Origin: Bdellovibrio sp. KM01
GTDB lineage: Bacteria > Bdellovibrionota > Bdellovibrionia > Bdellovibrionales > Bdellovibrionaceae
NCBI RefSeq assembly: GCF_013752535.1
Contig: NZ_CP058348.1
Location: forward strand, 3,720,001 to 3,784,000
Direction: 5' to 3'
DNA: 64,000 bases
Shown piece after piece: positions 55,468-64,000 of the stretch; within the stretch, counting starts at the first letter, position 1, and the number at the start of each line of letters is the position of its first letter. Under the pieces are notes generated by a model. That model was not told where the DNA came from. It saw only the letters and a program-made list of their open reading frames with translations, and did no database searches. The position numbers were made by a program, and so were the translations under genes.

Positions 55468-56229
55468 TTAGTACTCTTCCACGATCACTAGAGAGCGGTA
55501 GCCCACTTTAGTTTGTGGCTTACCGTATTGATCAACCATTTGGCGACCTGTTTTAGTATCGATAACTGGCATTTGGCCTTTGTCAGCTCTAACAACGGCA
55601 TCGTGGATGATGTTGATTTGACCAGACTTAACACGCACGCAACCAGAGGAAGCGCGTTGACCTAAAGCCGCTACACCGTTTGCTTCGCCACCAGAGATAT
55701 CTGGAGGTACTTGGTGAACTGCCAAGCCACGAGCATCGTTAAAGAACATTGCGTATGGCATTTGGAATTTAGATTCACCGGAACGATAGTTATAGTCATA
55801 AACGCGTTTCACAGAATAGAAACCACGAGTTGTGTGTCTCCAGTGTGAATTACGAGAACCTTTGAAGATTCCGTTGATCACGCCTTTGAATTTACCGATG
55901 TATTCCACCTCTTCAGTTCCAGAAGAAATTGGCGTTGTCAGAACCAAGCGGCGATTTGTGTAAAGGCGAAGAGTTTGAGCGCCATTACCGCGAGCTTTTT
56001 TATTGATCACGATGATGTTCGTATAGTCGTTATAGTCAGTATCACCCGCCAAGTAAGCGTCTTCGAAAAACAATTGGCCCTTGGGAGCTTCATAAGCATC
56101 TTCAACCATCAAACGTTTTTCAGCTTCTTCACGTTTAGAAAGTTTCAACGGTGTTTCTTCCGGGAAGGACTGCGCGAATGCAGCTACAGAGAAAGTGGAC
56201 GCCAAAAGCGCTGCCAACAACAATTTCAT
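55468..56229 (-). CDS. L,D-transpeptidase (YkuD domain)
   Basis: From the ATG at 56229 the 253-residue precursor has a signal peptide MKLLLAALLASTFSVAAFAQ. The YkuD domain (residues ~75-250) includes TNIIVINKKARGNGAQTLRLYTNRRLVLTTPISSG, the catalytic-site His in LAVHQVPPDISGGEANGVAALGQ, and the nucleophile in RASSGCVRV (S-x-G-C-x-R). It cross-links or trims peptidoglycan, or attaches proteins to it, in the periplasm. Bdellovibrio uses such enzymes both on its own wall and on that of its prey. An upstream in-frame ATG at 56265 has no signal-peptide logic. Confidence 0.92.
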   Translation of the reverse strand: MKLLLAALLASTFSVAAFAQSFPEETPLKLSKREEAEKRLMVEDAYEAPKGQLFFEDAYLAGDTDYNDYTNIIVINKKARGNGAQTLRLYTNRRLVLTTPISSGTEEVEYIGKFKGVINGIFKGSRNSHWRHTTRGFYSVKRVYDYNYRSGESKFQMPYAMFFNDARGLAVHQVPPDISGGEANGVAALGQRASSGCVRVKSGQINIIHDAVVRADKGQMPVIDTKTGRQMVDQYGKPQTKVGYRSLVIVEEY

Positions 56230-56433
56230 GATCACTCCTAACAAGTACGTTCTGGAACTTCGCACCCCTCGCGAATTCCGATGGAGTCAGATAACTTAGG
56301 AGACGAGGGAATGCATTAGTTTTCGAGAAATGAAGCATTCCTCCATACTTTGTAGACAGAAAATTATAAGTATTTAATCCAAGGACGGACACATGATGTG
56401 AGCGATTGGTTTATATAGGGCAGATTTTGGGCA

Positions 56434-56457
56434 TAAAAAAACCGCCTTGTGGGCGGT
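56434..56457 (-). terminator. Rho-independent terminator of tRNA-Val
   Basis: ACCGCC at 56441-56446 and GGCGGT at 56452-56457 pair, with a run of Ts in the minus direction, 32 nt downstream of the tRNA. Confidence 0.82.
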
Positions 56458-56488
56458 AATTTTTCGATAGGCCAATCTTTTAGAAGAT

Positions 56489-56564
56489 TGGTAGGGAGTA
56501 CAGGATTCGAACCTGCGACATCCACCTTGTAAGGGTGGCGCTCTACCAACTGAGCTAACTCCCT
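56489..56564 (-). tRNA. tRNA-Val (anticodon UAC)
   Basis: The 76-nt gene has acceptor strands AGGGAGT/ACTCCCT, D-arm GCTCAGTTGGTAGAGC, anticodon stem CCACC/GGTGG with loop CTTACAA (anticodon TAC), T-arm CAGGTTCGAATCCTG, and an encoded CCA. A hairpin overlapping the CCA end (56472-56491) may affect 3' processing. Confidence 0.95.
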
Positions 56565-56641
56565 ATCGGTAAGAAGGACCTATGTTTATCTGCGTCCTTC
56601 GAACTTTGCAATATCTTTTTTAACTTTTTTAAAAATTCCCG

Positions 56642-57214
56642 TTAGTGCGACAGGCAAGTATCTTGCGTGAAGCGAAAACGCGAAGAAACCTTCGTCAGCT
56701 GCAAATGGGCGATATAATAAGCGCTCTTGTCGCCTAAATCACTCATCGACAATACCATCACGGAACCCGTGTATAGATTACCCATAACCGGTGGTTGAGG
56801 AGAATCTTCACGTTTAAATGATGTTAGCTTCAGACGGTACGTAGCACCACCACAGCTAGTCATTTGCGCAAACACGATGTTGTCTCTTTCGAAACCCGGG
56901 CCTTCGGCCAACACACGACGAGTTTCCCCATCGATTTGTCTGACCAGAAGCTGGCGACCACCGCTTGCTTGCTTCACAACTTTAAATGCGAAGTAAGATA
57001 CATAGTTATCCTGTTCGACCTTCCACAAACCTTGGATATCATCCCAAGGGAATGGTTGCGCCAATGTCCAAGGCCATGGGACCGGACGATTGTCTCCAGT
57101 CGGCATGATGCTTCCTTCGTCGTAATCCCAAGCATGTGCGTGGTAAGACGAAGTCTGCGCATGACTTACACTGGAAAAGATCAACAGAGCTGCTAAAAAA
57201 ATATGACGTAACAT
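56642..57214 (-). CDS. Secreted hypothetical protein
   Basis: The 190-residue precursor has a signal peptide MLRHIFLAALLIFSSVSHAQ. The mature protein begins with a His/Trp/Pro-rich stretch (SSYHAHAWDYDEGSIMPTGDNRPVPWPWTLAQPFPWDDIQGLWKV), then beta-like segments (VSYFAFKVVKQASGGRQLLVRQIDGETRRVLAEGPGF, YRLKLTSFKRED). Two cysteines are near the middle and end. The 'W..IQG.W.V' phrase recalls small lipocalin-like domains, but I make no assignment. It starts 12 nt after the stop of the TPR regulator gene and probably shares its transcript. Confidence 0.65.
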   Translation of the reverse strand: MLRHIFLAALLIFSSVSHAQTSSYHAHAWDYDEGSIMPTGDNRPVPWPWTLAQPFPWDDIQGLWKVEQDNYVSYFAFKVVKQASGGRQLLVRQIDGETRRVLAEGPGFERDNIVFAQMTSCGGATYRLKLTSFKREDSPQPPVMGNLYTGSVMVLSMSDLGDKSAYYIAHLQLTKVSSRFRFTQDTCLSH

Positions 57215-57225
57215 GAAAACCCCTA

Positions 57226-58329
57226 CTAGTGCTCGAAATGTACTCGAGCAGCTTTATTCATGTAATAGCCGTTTTTGGCTCTAAAAATATATTTTGGTTT
57301 CTCGTAATCCGGTTCGATCAATTTACGAAGACGTTTGATCGTCACGTAAATCTTATTGTCATGGATCGCAGGATCATATGGCTGCTTCCAAACATTTTCG
57401 ACCAGGAATTCCTTAGAATAGATTGTGCCTTGGTTCTGAACGAACAGACGCAATAGATCCAAAAGGATAAATTGATTTTTGAAATCGATACGACCCAATT
57501 TACGCTCAGTCACCGCATGGTTAACTTCGTCGAATACAAGGTCATAGCTGTGCTGAGAATCCGCGCCGATTTTCGAAGCGTAGAACTGAGCGATCTTAGC
57601 TAGGCGAACGTGATTTTCGGAGTCGATAGATTTTTGAGCCAACGCCAAATAAACGCGAGCCAAATCTTTATCGCCCATTTCGAAATACACATCACCCAAT
57701 TGGATCATCAGGTAAGAAGCAGAAACCACATTACGAGTCTCTTTAAGAGCATCGTAGGCTTTCCACAATACCGTCACAGCTTCCTCGTGCTTTTTCATTT
57801 GCGCAAGGATGTTACCGTTCAAGATCAAAGATGAAATTTTCAAATCAGGAAGATTGTAAACCTGGAAGAACACCTCAAGGTTGTAGATCTCTTTCAAGGC
57901 GTCAGCATAACGTGCAACACCTGGAGCAGAGTAAACCATCGCAAGACCGAAGATGGCGTTGCAGATGTCCTCTTTGTTGTCAGAAGCAAGCGCGATCGCA
58001 AGCGCTTTTTGTACGTAATCCAAAGCCACTTCAGTTTGGCCTTTGTAAGACGCGCAGACAGCAAGAGTGTAGTAAGTTTTAGAGTTTAGTTCGAAGCCCT
58101 CATTCAAAACCAGGTCTTGGAGTTTTTCCTTAGTTTTGTTGATTTCTTCTGTTTGTTCGCGTTCGGCAAAAATACGCAACAACAAGTTTTGGCACTTGAG
58201 ATATTGAGAGAAGTTCTTTTCAGCGAAATAGCCTTCACTAGCTTCGCGAAGGTGATCCGCTGCGGGACCGAACTCTCCACGATCGCTATAAAGCTTGCCG
58301 AGCTCATAGGTGCGATCGAATTGACTCAT
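57226..58329 (-). CDS. TPR-repeat protein with a C-terminal OmpR-type winged helix
   Basis: The 367-residue protein has ~6 tetratricopeptide-like helical repeats (residues ~1-255, for example YELGKLYSDRGEFGPAADHLREA and LMIQLGDVYFEMGDKDLARVYLALAQ). A C-terminal winged-helix DNA-binding domain of the OmpR/PhoB or SARP type follows: RIDFKNQFILLDLLRLFVQNQGTIYSKEFLVENVWKQ, NKIYVTIKRLRKLIEPDYEKPKYIFRAKNGYYMN. The domain order is the reverse of classical SARPs, and there is no receiver domain, so activity may be controlled by protein binding to the TPR part. Target genes are unknown; the downstream secreted protein gene is a candidate for coexpression. Confidence 0.82.
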   Translation of the reverse strand: MSQFDRTYELGKLYSDRGEFGPAADHLREASEGYFAEKNFSQYLKCQNLLLRIFAEREQTEEINKTKEKLQDLVLNEGFELNSKTYYTLAVCASYKGQTEVALDYVQKALAIALASDNKEDICNAIFGLAMVYSAPGVARYADALKEIYNLEVFFQVYNLPDLKISSLILNGNILAQMKKHEEAVTVLWKAYDALKETRNVVSASYLMIQLGDVYFEMGDKDLARVYLALAQKSIDSENHVRLAKIAQFYASKIGADSQHSYDLVFDEVNHAVTERKLGRIDFKNQFILLDLLRLFVQNQGTIYSKEFLVENVWKQPYDPAIHDNKIYVTIKRLRKLIEPDYEKPKYIFRAKNGYYMNKAARVHFEH

Positions 58330-58509
58330 AAGAAATTAAAACTCCAAGTTTTTTTAAGAAAGGACAGGTTTTGTCAGATTGTCAGGATATCGTCAATGAA
58401 GGATGCGAGACGTTGCTCAAAAAGTAGGCATAGTGAGAATTGATTTCAGTAATGTAATCCTAAGCCCTTACCACAACTATGTTTACTCACCGCAACATGT
58501 GGGAATTAT

Positions 58510-60607
<2,098 letters not shown>

Positions 60608-60615
60608 GAGAGGCC

Positions 60616-61452
60616 ATGGAAGTAAAACTTCTAAAGTCACATAAGACATTCGAAGGTAAAACTCAATTTTGGGAACACGATTCCACATCGACGAAAACCA
60701 AAATGAAGTTTTCAACTTTCGTTCCTGGGGGATTGGTTAAGGGTTGTGTGATCTGGCTTTCGGGACTGACCTGCACCGACGAGAACTTTATCACCAAGGC
60801 GGGCGCGCAAAAGTATCTGGCAGAACACCAATTGATGGTGATCTGCCCGGATACCTCCCCGCGTGGACTGCAATTGCCGGGCGAGCACGAGTCTTATGAT
60901 TTCGGCTCTGGAGCAAGCTTTTACGTGGATGCGAAAACCGAAGGATATGCAAATCACTATCGCATGTTCACTTATATTAGCGAAGAGCTATTTGATTTGA
61001 TTCAGACACAATTTCAAATTCCGAAGAATAAAATCTCGATCATGGGTCATTCCATGGGTGGCCATGGAGCGCTGGTGATCGGTCTTCGTGAAAGTACAAA
61101 GTTTCAATCAATCTCGGCCTTTGCTCCGATTGTGAATCCAACACAATGCCCTTGGGGTGAAAAAGCTTTCACTGGCTATCTGGGCTCAGATAAATCCACT
61201 TGGAGCCAATATGATGCAACTGAATTGGTTCGCAGTGGTGCCAGACATGAAAACATCATTCTTATCGATCAGGGTTTGGCAGATGAGTTCTATGAAAAGG
61301 GTCAGTTGCTAACCCCGCAATTGGAAAAAGCCTGCTTGGAAGTGGGACAGAATATCGAAGTAAAATACAGAGGTGAGTATGATCACAGTTATTATTTCAT
61401 CGCGACGTTTATTGAGAACCACATCAAGCACCACGCAAAGTTCTTAACGTAA
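60616..61452 (+). CDS. fghA: S-formylglutathione hydrolase
   Basis: The 278-residue protein is an esterase-D-type hydrolase. Landmarks are VIWLSGLTCTDENFITKAGAQKYLAEHQLMVICPDTSPRG, GASFYVDA, the nucleophile elbow GHSMGGHGAL, the acid in LIDQGLADEFY and the catalytic His in EYDHSYYFIATFIENH. It releases formate and glutathione from S-formylglutathione, completing glutathione-dependent formaldehyde removal started by the upstream dehydrogenase. Length matches the family (~278). A hairpin with GTGCTTTTA/TAAAAGCAC arms (61466-61489) lies at the junction with the convergent permease gene. Confidence 0.95.
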   Translation: MEVKLLKSHKTFEGKTQFWEHDSTSTKTKMKFSTFVPGGLVKGCVIWLSGLTCTDENFITKAGAQKYLAEHQLMVICPDTSPRGLQLPGEHESYDFGSGASFYVDAKTEGYANHYRMFTYISEELFDLIQTQFQIPKNKISIMGHSMGGHGALVIGLRESTKFQSISAFAPIVNPTQCPWGEKAFTGYLGSDKSTWSQYDATELVRSGARHENIILIDQGLADEFYEKGQLLTPQLEKACLEVGQNIEVKYRGEYDHSYYFIATFIENHIKHHAKFLT

Positions 61453-61471
61453 TGAAAATCAGGCTGTGCTT

Positions 61472-62323
61472 TTAGAGACTTAAAAGCACGGCTCCTGTTC
61501 CCACCACCAAGGCGCCAACAATTTGAATTCGGCTCAGTGATTCTTTTAAGAAAAATGAAAATAGAACCGCAAAAAAGATGGATGCGTTTCTAAGTGAAAT
61601 TGCAAATCCCGGCACAGAAACTTTTAATCCGTAAAGAAATATCACGAACGACATATTAGCTGCGATTCCTGCAGCGATAGCTTTAACGCTTTCAGTGCGC
61701 ACGACGTGTTTCACGCGACTCACTCGCTCCCCGGTGATCGCAAACCACAGAAATGGCCACGAGATGACCATCGCAACCGCAAAAAGACTTTTGGGTTCAG
61801 CCCCGTGATGCAATGCCTGGTGATAACTTAAATGGTATCCGCCAATGAACAGAGCGCAAACCCAGGCCCAGGGCACCTTCGCGAACCATCCAGAAGTTTC
61901 TCCATTTCTTTCGCCAAGGCTTGGAAAACTAAGCACCACAATTCCGCCCAACACGAAAACAGCACCCAAAGCTTGTAAAGCTGACGCTGTTTCGCCCATG
62001 AAGACTGTGGATATGATCCATACGAAAATCATCGCTCCGCCGCGCATGATAGAATACGCTTTACCCAGCTGACTTTGTTTTAAAGACCACGCAAGAGTTA
62101 CAAAGTATGCACCCTCTGACAATCCGGAGAGTATTGCCCAACCCACTGGGTTTCCGGCCGAGAATTCATCTGGAAAGAGTATAAGAGAAATTGCAATGAC
62201 CAGATTGCTGACAGTCATTGCAACAAATAGAAATGCTTCCTTATCCTTGGTGGTTTTCGCGATAGCGTTCCAGCTGGCATGAAGAAAAGCAGAAGTTAAA
62301 AGTAAAAGGGCACTTGAATTCAT
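61472..62323 (-). CDS. EamA/DMT-superfamily transporter
   Basis: The 283-residue protein has about ten hydrophobic helices in two EamA repeats. LLLLTSAFLHASWNAIAKTTKDKEAFLFVAMTVSNLV opens the first, LGKAYSIMRGGAMIFVWIISTVFMGETASALQALGAVFVLGGIVVLS ends it, and VPGFAISLRNASIFFAVLFSFFLKESLSRIQIVGALVVGTGAVLL ends the second. The 'HA.WN...K' opening marks the PhnE/YdcZ-like DMT subgroup. The substrate is unknown. It converges with fghA. Confidence 0.85.
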   Translation of the reverse strand: MNSSALLLLTSAFLHASWNAIAKTTKDKEAFLFVAMTVSNLVIAISLILFPDEFSAGNPVGWAILSGLSEGAYFVTLAWSLKQSQLGKAYSIMRGGAMIFVWIISTVFMGETASALQALGAVFVLGGIVVLSFPSLGERNGETSGWFAKVPWAWVCALFIGGYHLSYHQALHHGAEPKSLFAVAMVISWPFLWFAITGERVSRVKHVVRTESVKAIAAGIAANMSFVIFLYGLKVSVPGFAISLRNASIFFAVLFSFFLKESLSRIQIVGALVVGTGAVLLSL

Positions 62324-62347
62324 CGGTGCCCATCATACGAAGTAAGA

Positions 62348-63283
62348 TTACTTACGAGAAGAAATTTGTTTATCCATCTGGATTTTCTTTTCTTCCAGAC
62401 GTGCAAAAATCTGATCGACTTCACGCTCGAACTCTTTTGGGGGCTGCTGAAGTCCATTTAAGAAGGTACTCCAATGACGAGTAAGCCCCGCCATCGCGAC
62501 TGTTTCTCGCAGCTGCTCTTCATTGGCTCCATGAAGTTTTGCAAACTCGGTATAAATGTAAACACAGTAAGGACATGACGCCTGGGCTGACACTGCCACG
62601 CTCAATAGATCAATAGTCGCCGGTGCTAAAGGGGCCTTGGAGTTCATGCTCAGCATTTTGTGTTCATTCCAGGCGCCCGCAATTCCCTTAGCCGCATAGG
62701 GTTTTACGAATGCAGGCGTAAAACCCAGAGTACTTTCCATGTCACGATAGGCACCATCCGCATCCCCTATCAAGGGAGTTGTCTCGTGCTCAACGACGGT
62801 TCCAGGTTTCTTGTTTTTAAGATTCGCGATCATTTTGTCGACGTCCATTTTAAATTTTGGAAATGCAATCGGAGAACCTTCCCAAAATGTCGCCCACTTG
62901 CGAGTGTCCGCCGCAATAGCGATAGCAAAATTTATTTCTTCAGGAGAGGCACCATTGAACTTGGCTGCACGCTTATGAAAGTAGATACAGTATGTGCAAG
63001 GAATCTGTGCAGCGACCGCCAACCCAATCAGCTCCTTGGTTTTCGGTGTCAGTGCCGTCGTGGGATTTAGCTGCACATCGCGAAATTCCTGCCACGCACC
63101 GGAAATCCCCTCTTGCGGAAACTCTTTTAGAAATGTTGGAACCATACCCATGGTATTTCGAATTTCATCGTAGGCTTTCTGAGCCTCCGGATTTTGCGCC
63201 ACAACTTTTTCTGAAGGTCTTTGCGCCGCAAAGGCGACAAAAAAGAACAAAAGCGGTGCAAGCAAAGGCAAAAAGAACTTCAT
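62348..63283 (-). CDS. Secreted double AhpD/carboxymuconolactone-decarboxylase-like protein
   Basis: The 311-residue precursor has a signal peptide (MKFFLPLLAPLLFFFVAFAAQ) and two tandem AhpD-like domains. The first has the redox motif CTYCIYFHKRAAKFNGASPEEI (C-x2-C-x3-H). The second has CPYCVYIYTEFAKLHGANEEQL, where the His is Tyr. Both are followed by the same 'A..TR.W.TF' phrase. AhpD-type proteins act as peroxidase reductants or small-molecule decarboxylases; export to the periplasm is unusual and suggests oxidative defence outside the cytoplasm. The domain lacking His may be structural. It is monocistronic by context. Confidence 0.82.
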   Translation of the reverse strand: MKFFLPLLAPLLFFFVAFAAQRPSEKVVAQNPEAQKAYDEIRNTMGMVPTFLKEFPQEGISGAWQEFRDVQLNPTTALTPKTKELIGLAVAAQIPCTYCIYFHKRAAKFNGASPEEINFAIAIAADTRKWATFWEGSPIAFPKFKMDVDKMIANLKNKKPGTVVEHETTPLIGDADGAYRDMESTLGFTPAFVKPYAAKGIAGAWNEHKMLSMNSKAPLAPATIDLLSVAVSAQASCPYCVYIYTEFAKLHGANEEQLRETVAMAGLTRHWSTFLNGLQQPPKEFEREVDQIFARLEEKKIQMDKQISSRK

Positions 63284-63348
63284 AGACTACTCCAGTGTGA
63301 ATACCTAAATCCTATTCACACCAAAGCTATCCGTTGAGCCACCCCACA

Positions 63349-63382
63349 AAAAAACAAAGGGCCAGTCTTGCGACCAGCCCTC
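63349..63382 (-). terminator. Rho-independent terminator of lon
   Basis: GGGCTGGTCGCAAGACTGGCCC forms a stem-loop on the minus strand, followed by TTTGTTTTTTT, about 50 nt after the lon stop. Confidence 0.82.
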
Positions 63383-63431
63383 AGTAAATCTATTTTCGAT
63401 TTTCTATTTTCGCAAAATGCCGCTTACCACG

Positions 63432-64000
63432 TTAGTGGTGAGCAACATTCTGTTGTCCTGTGTACTGAGCCTTGATACCAAACTCGCGTTCCTTTTGGAT
63501 TTTGAAGATCTCTTTTGGATTTTTAACATCCAAAGCATTGATCAACACTTGATCCACATGGTCCACAAGGATGACTTTCAAGTCTTTCATCACTTCCTTA
63601 GGGATGTCCTTAAGATCTTTTTCATTCTCTTTAGGACAGATGATCATCTTGATGCCACCACGGTGAGCTGCCAGAGTTTTCTCTTTCAAACCACCGATCG
63701 CCATCACACGACCACGAAGGGAAACCTCACCCGTCATCGCAACTGTGCGTTTAACCGGGATCTTAGTGATTGCTGACACGATTGAAGTCGTCAATGCGAT
63801 ACCTGCTGAAGGACCGTCCTTAGGAACTGCGCCTTCTGGTAAATGGATGTGCACGTCGATGTTCGCGAAGTATTCTTTGTCCAAACCGAACAAAGGACCT
63901 CTTGAACGTACGTAGCTCATCGCTGCCGCACAAGATTCTTTCATCACGTCACCAAGTTGACCCGTCACCGTGAATTTACCTTTACCAGGTACGACACTTA
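63432..64000 (-). CDS. lon: ATP-dependent protease Lon, C-terminal part (cut by window edge)
   Basis: The frame is open to the right edge, so only the last ~189 residues of Lon are present. They form the S16 protease domain: GQLGDVMKESCAAAMSYVRSR, VHIHLPEGAVPKDGPSAGIALTTSIVSAI with the catalytic Ser, VAMTGEVSLRGRVMAIGGLKEKTLAAHRGG with the catalytic Lys, and IICPKENEKDLKDIPKEV. Lon degrades misfolded and regulatory proteins in the cytoplasm. The first in-frame ATG-like codon in view is internal. The tail IKAQYTGQQNVAHH is longer than in many Lon proteins. Confidence 0.96.
   Translation of the reverse strand, partial: SVVPGKGKFTVTGQLGDVMKESCAAAMSYVRSRGPLFGLDKEYFANIDVHIHLPEGAVPKDGPSAGIALTTSIVSAITKIPVKRTVAMTGEVSLRGRVMAIGGLKEKTLAAHRGGIKMIICPKENEKDLKDIPKEVMKDLKVILVDHVDQVLINALDVKNPKEIFKIQKEREFGIKAQYTGQQNVAHH

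Overview
The window looks like chromosome from a predatory deltaproteobacterium-like organism close to Bdellovibrio (Bdellovibrionota). I infer this from a TIGR02147-family protein, an MglA-type GTPase encoded directly behind dnaX-ebfC-recR, many short secreted proteins and lipoproteins found by signal peptide alone, a TPR plus winged-helix regulator, and the tmRNA tag GNDYALAA. It is genomic DNA with moderate GC, very dense coding, and strong rho-independent hairpins after many genes. No phage structural genes, transposase or CRISPR array were seen.

Region 1 (1-8.4 kb) is small-enzyme territory: an outer-membrane barrel tail, a DUF1801/YdeI protein, a SnoaL-like and an alpha/beta-hydrolase lipoprotein. 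A VOC/PhnB-like gene lies beside an ArsR regulator that heads an operon of START/AHSA1 proteins. The ArsR promoter has two identical palindromes, one of which contains the start codon of an apparently leaderless message. An EamA permease, an outer-membrane protein and a GNAT enzyme follow.

Region 2 (8.4-15.4 kb) is accessory. It holds a visibly GC-richer esterase-malectin fusion, a decayed fragment of the nearby outer-membrane protein gene, a full-length MmeI-like fused restriction-modification enzyme, and a RES/MbcA-type toxin-antitoxin operon with a perfect operator-like palindrome. The toxin-antitoxin operon sits downstream of the 3' end of ssrA (tmRNA), with a tRNA/tmRNA-like 3'-end relic on its far side, the layout expected for a small element integrated at ssrA.

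Region 3 (16-26.4 kb) is mostly housekeeping and envelope genes: TIGR02147 protein, a duplicated-domain proline-rich secreted protein, a large lipoprotein, PAP2 phosphatase, YgjP-like metallopeptidase, SrkA kinase, eukaryote-type NADP isocitrate dehydrogenase and a periplasmic binding-like protein.

Region 4 (26.4-44.2 kb) is a surface-glycan/glycosylation locus and the most interesting part. A five-gene operon with every junction overlapping encodes a B12-binding radical SAM protein, a DegT-fold enzyme whose catalytic Lys is replaced by His (as in 3-dehydratases of the ColD/RfbH type), a split transketolase and a sugar epimerase. I infer a pathway to a deoxy, possibly branched-chain, sugar. 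Around it lie a GDP-fucose-synthase-like enzyme, a GHMP sugar kinase, a sugar-phosphate nucleotidyltransferase, a putative 2-oxoglutarate dioxygenase, a polyprenyl-phosphate glycosyltransferase and four large GT-C-like membrane proteins. The last of these overlaps a leaderless pilin-like gene by 4 nt, suggesting an enzyme-substrate pair.

Region 5 (44.4-64 kb) is core genome: YceI protein, SRP RNA, dnaX-ebfC-recR-mglA, nadA, a phosphopantetheinyl transferase, PilZ protein, a possible clan-CD protease, L,D-transpeptidase, tRNA-Val, a TPR/winged-helix regulator, a LysR-flanked formaldehyde detoxification pair, a two-domain AhpD-like protein, and the C-terminal end of lon. Just upstream of the SRP RNA is a 140-bp element with a 32-bp perfect outer stem enclosing several hairpins, which I could not assign to any known family.
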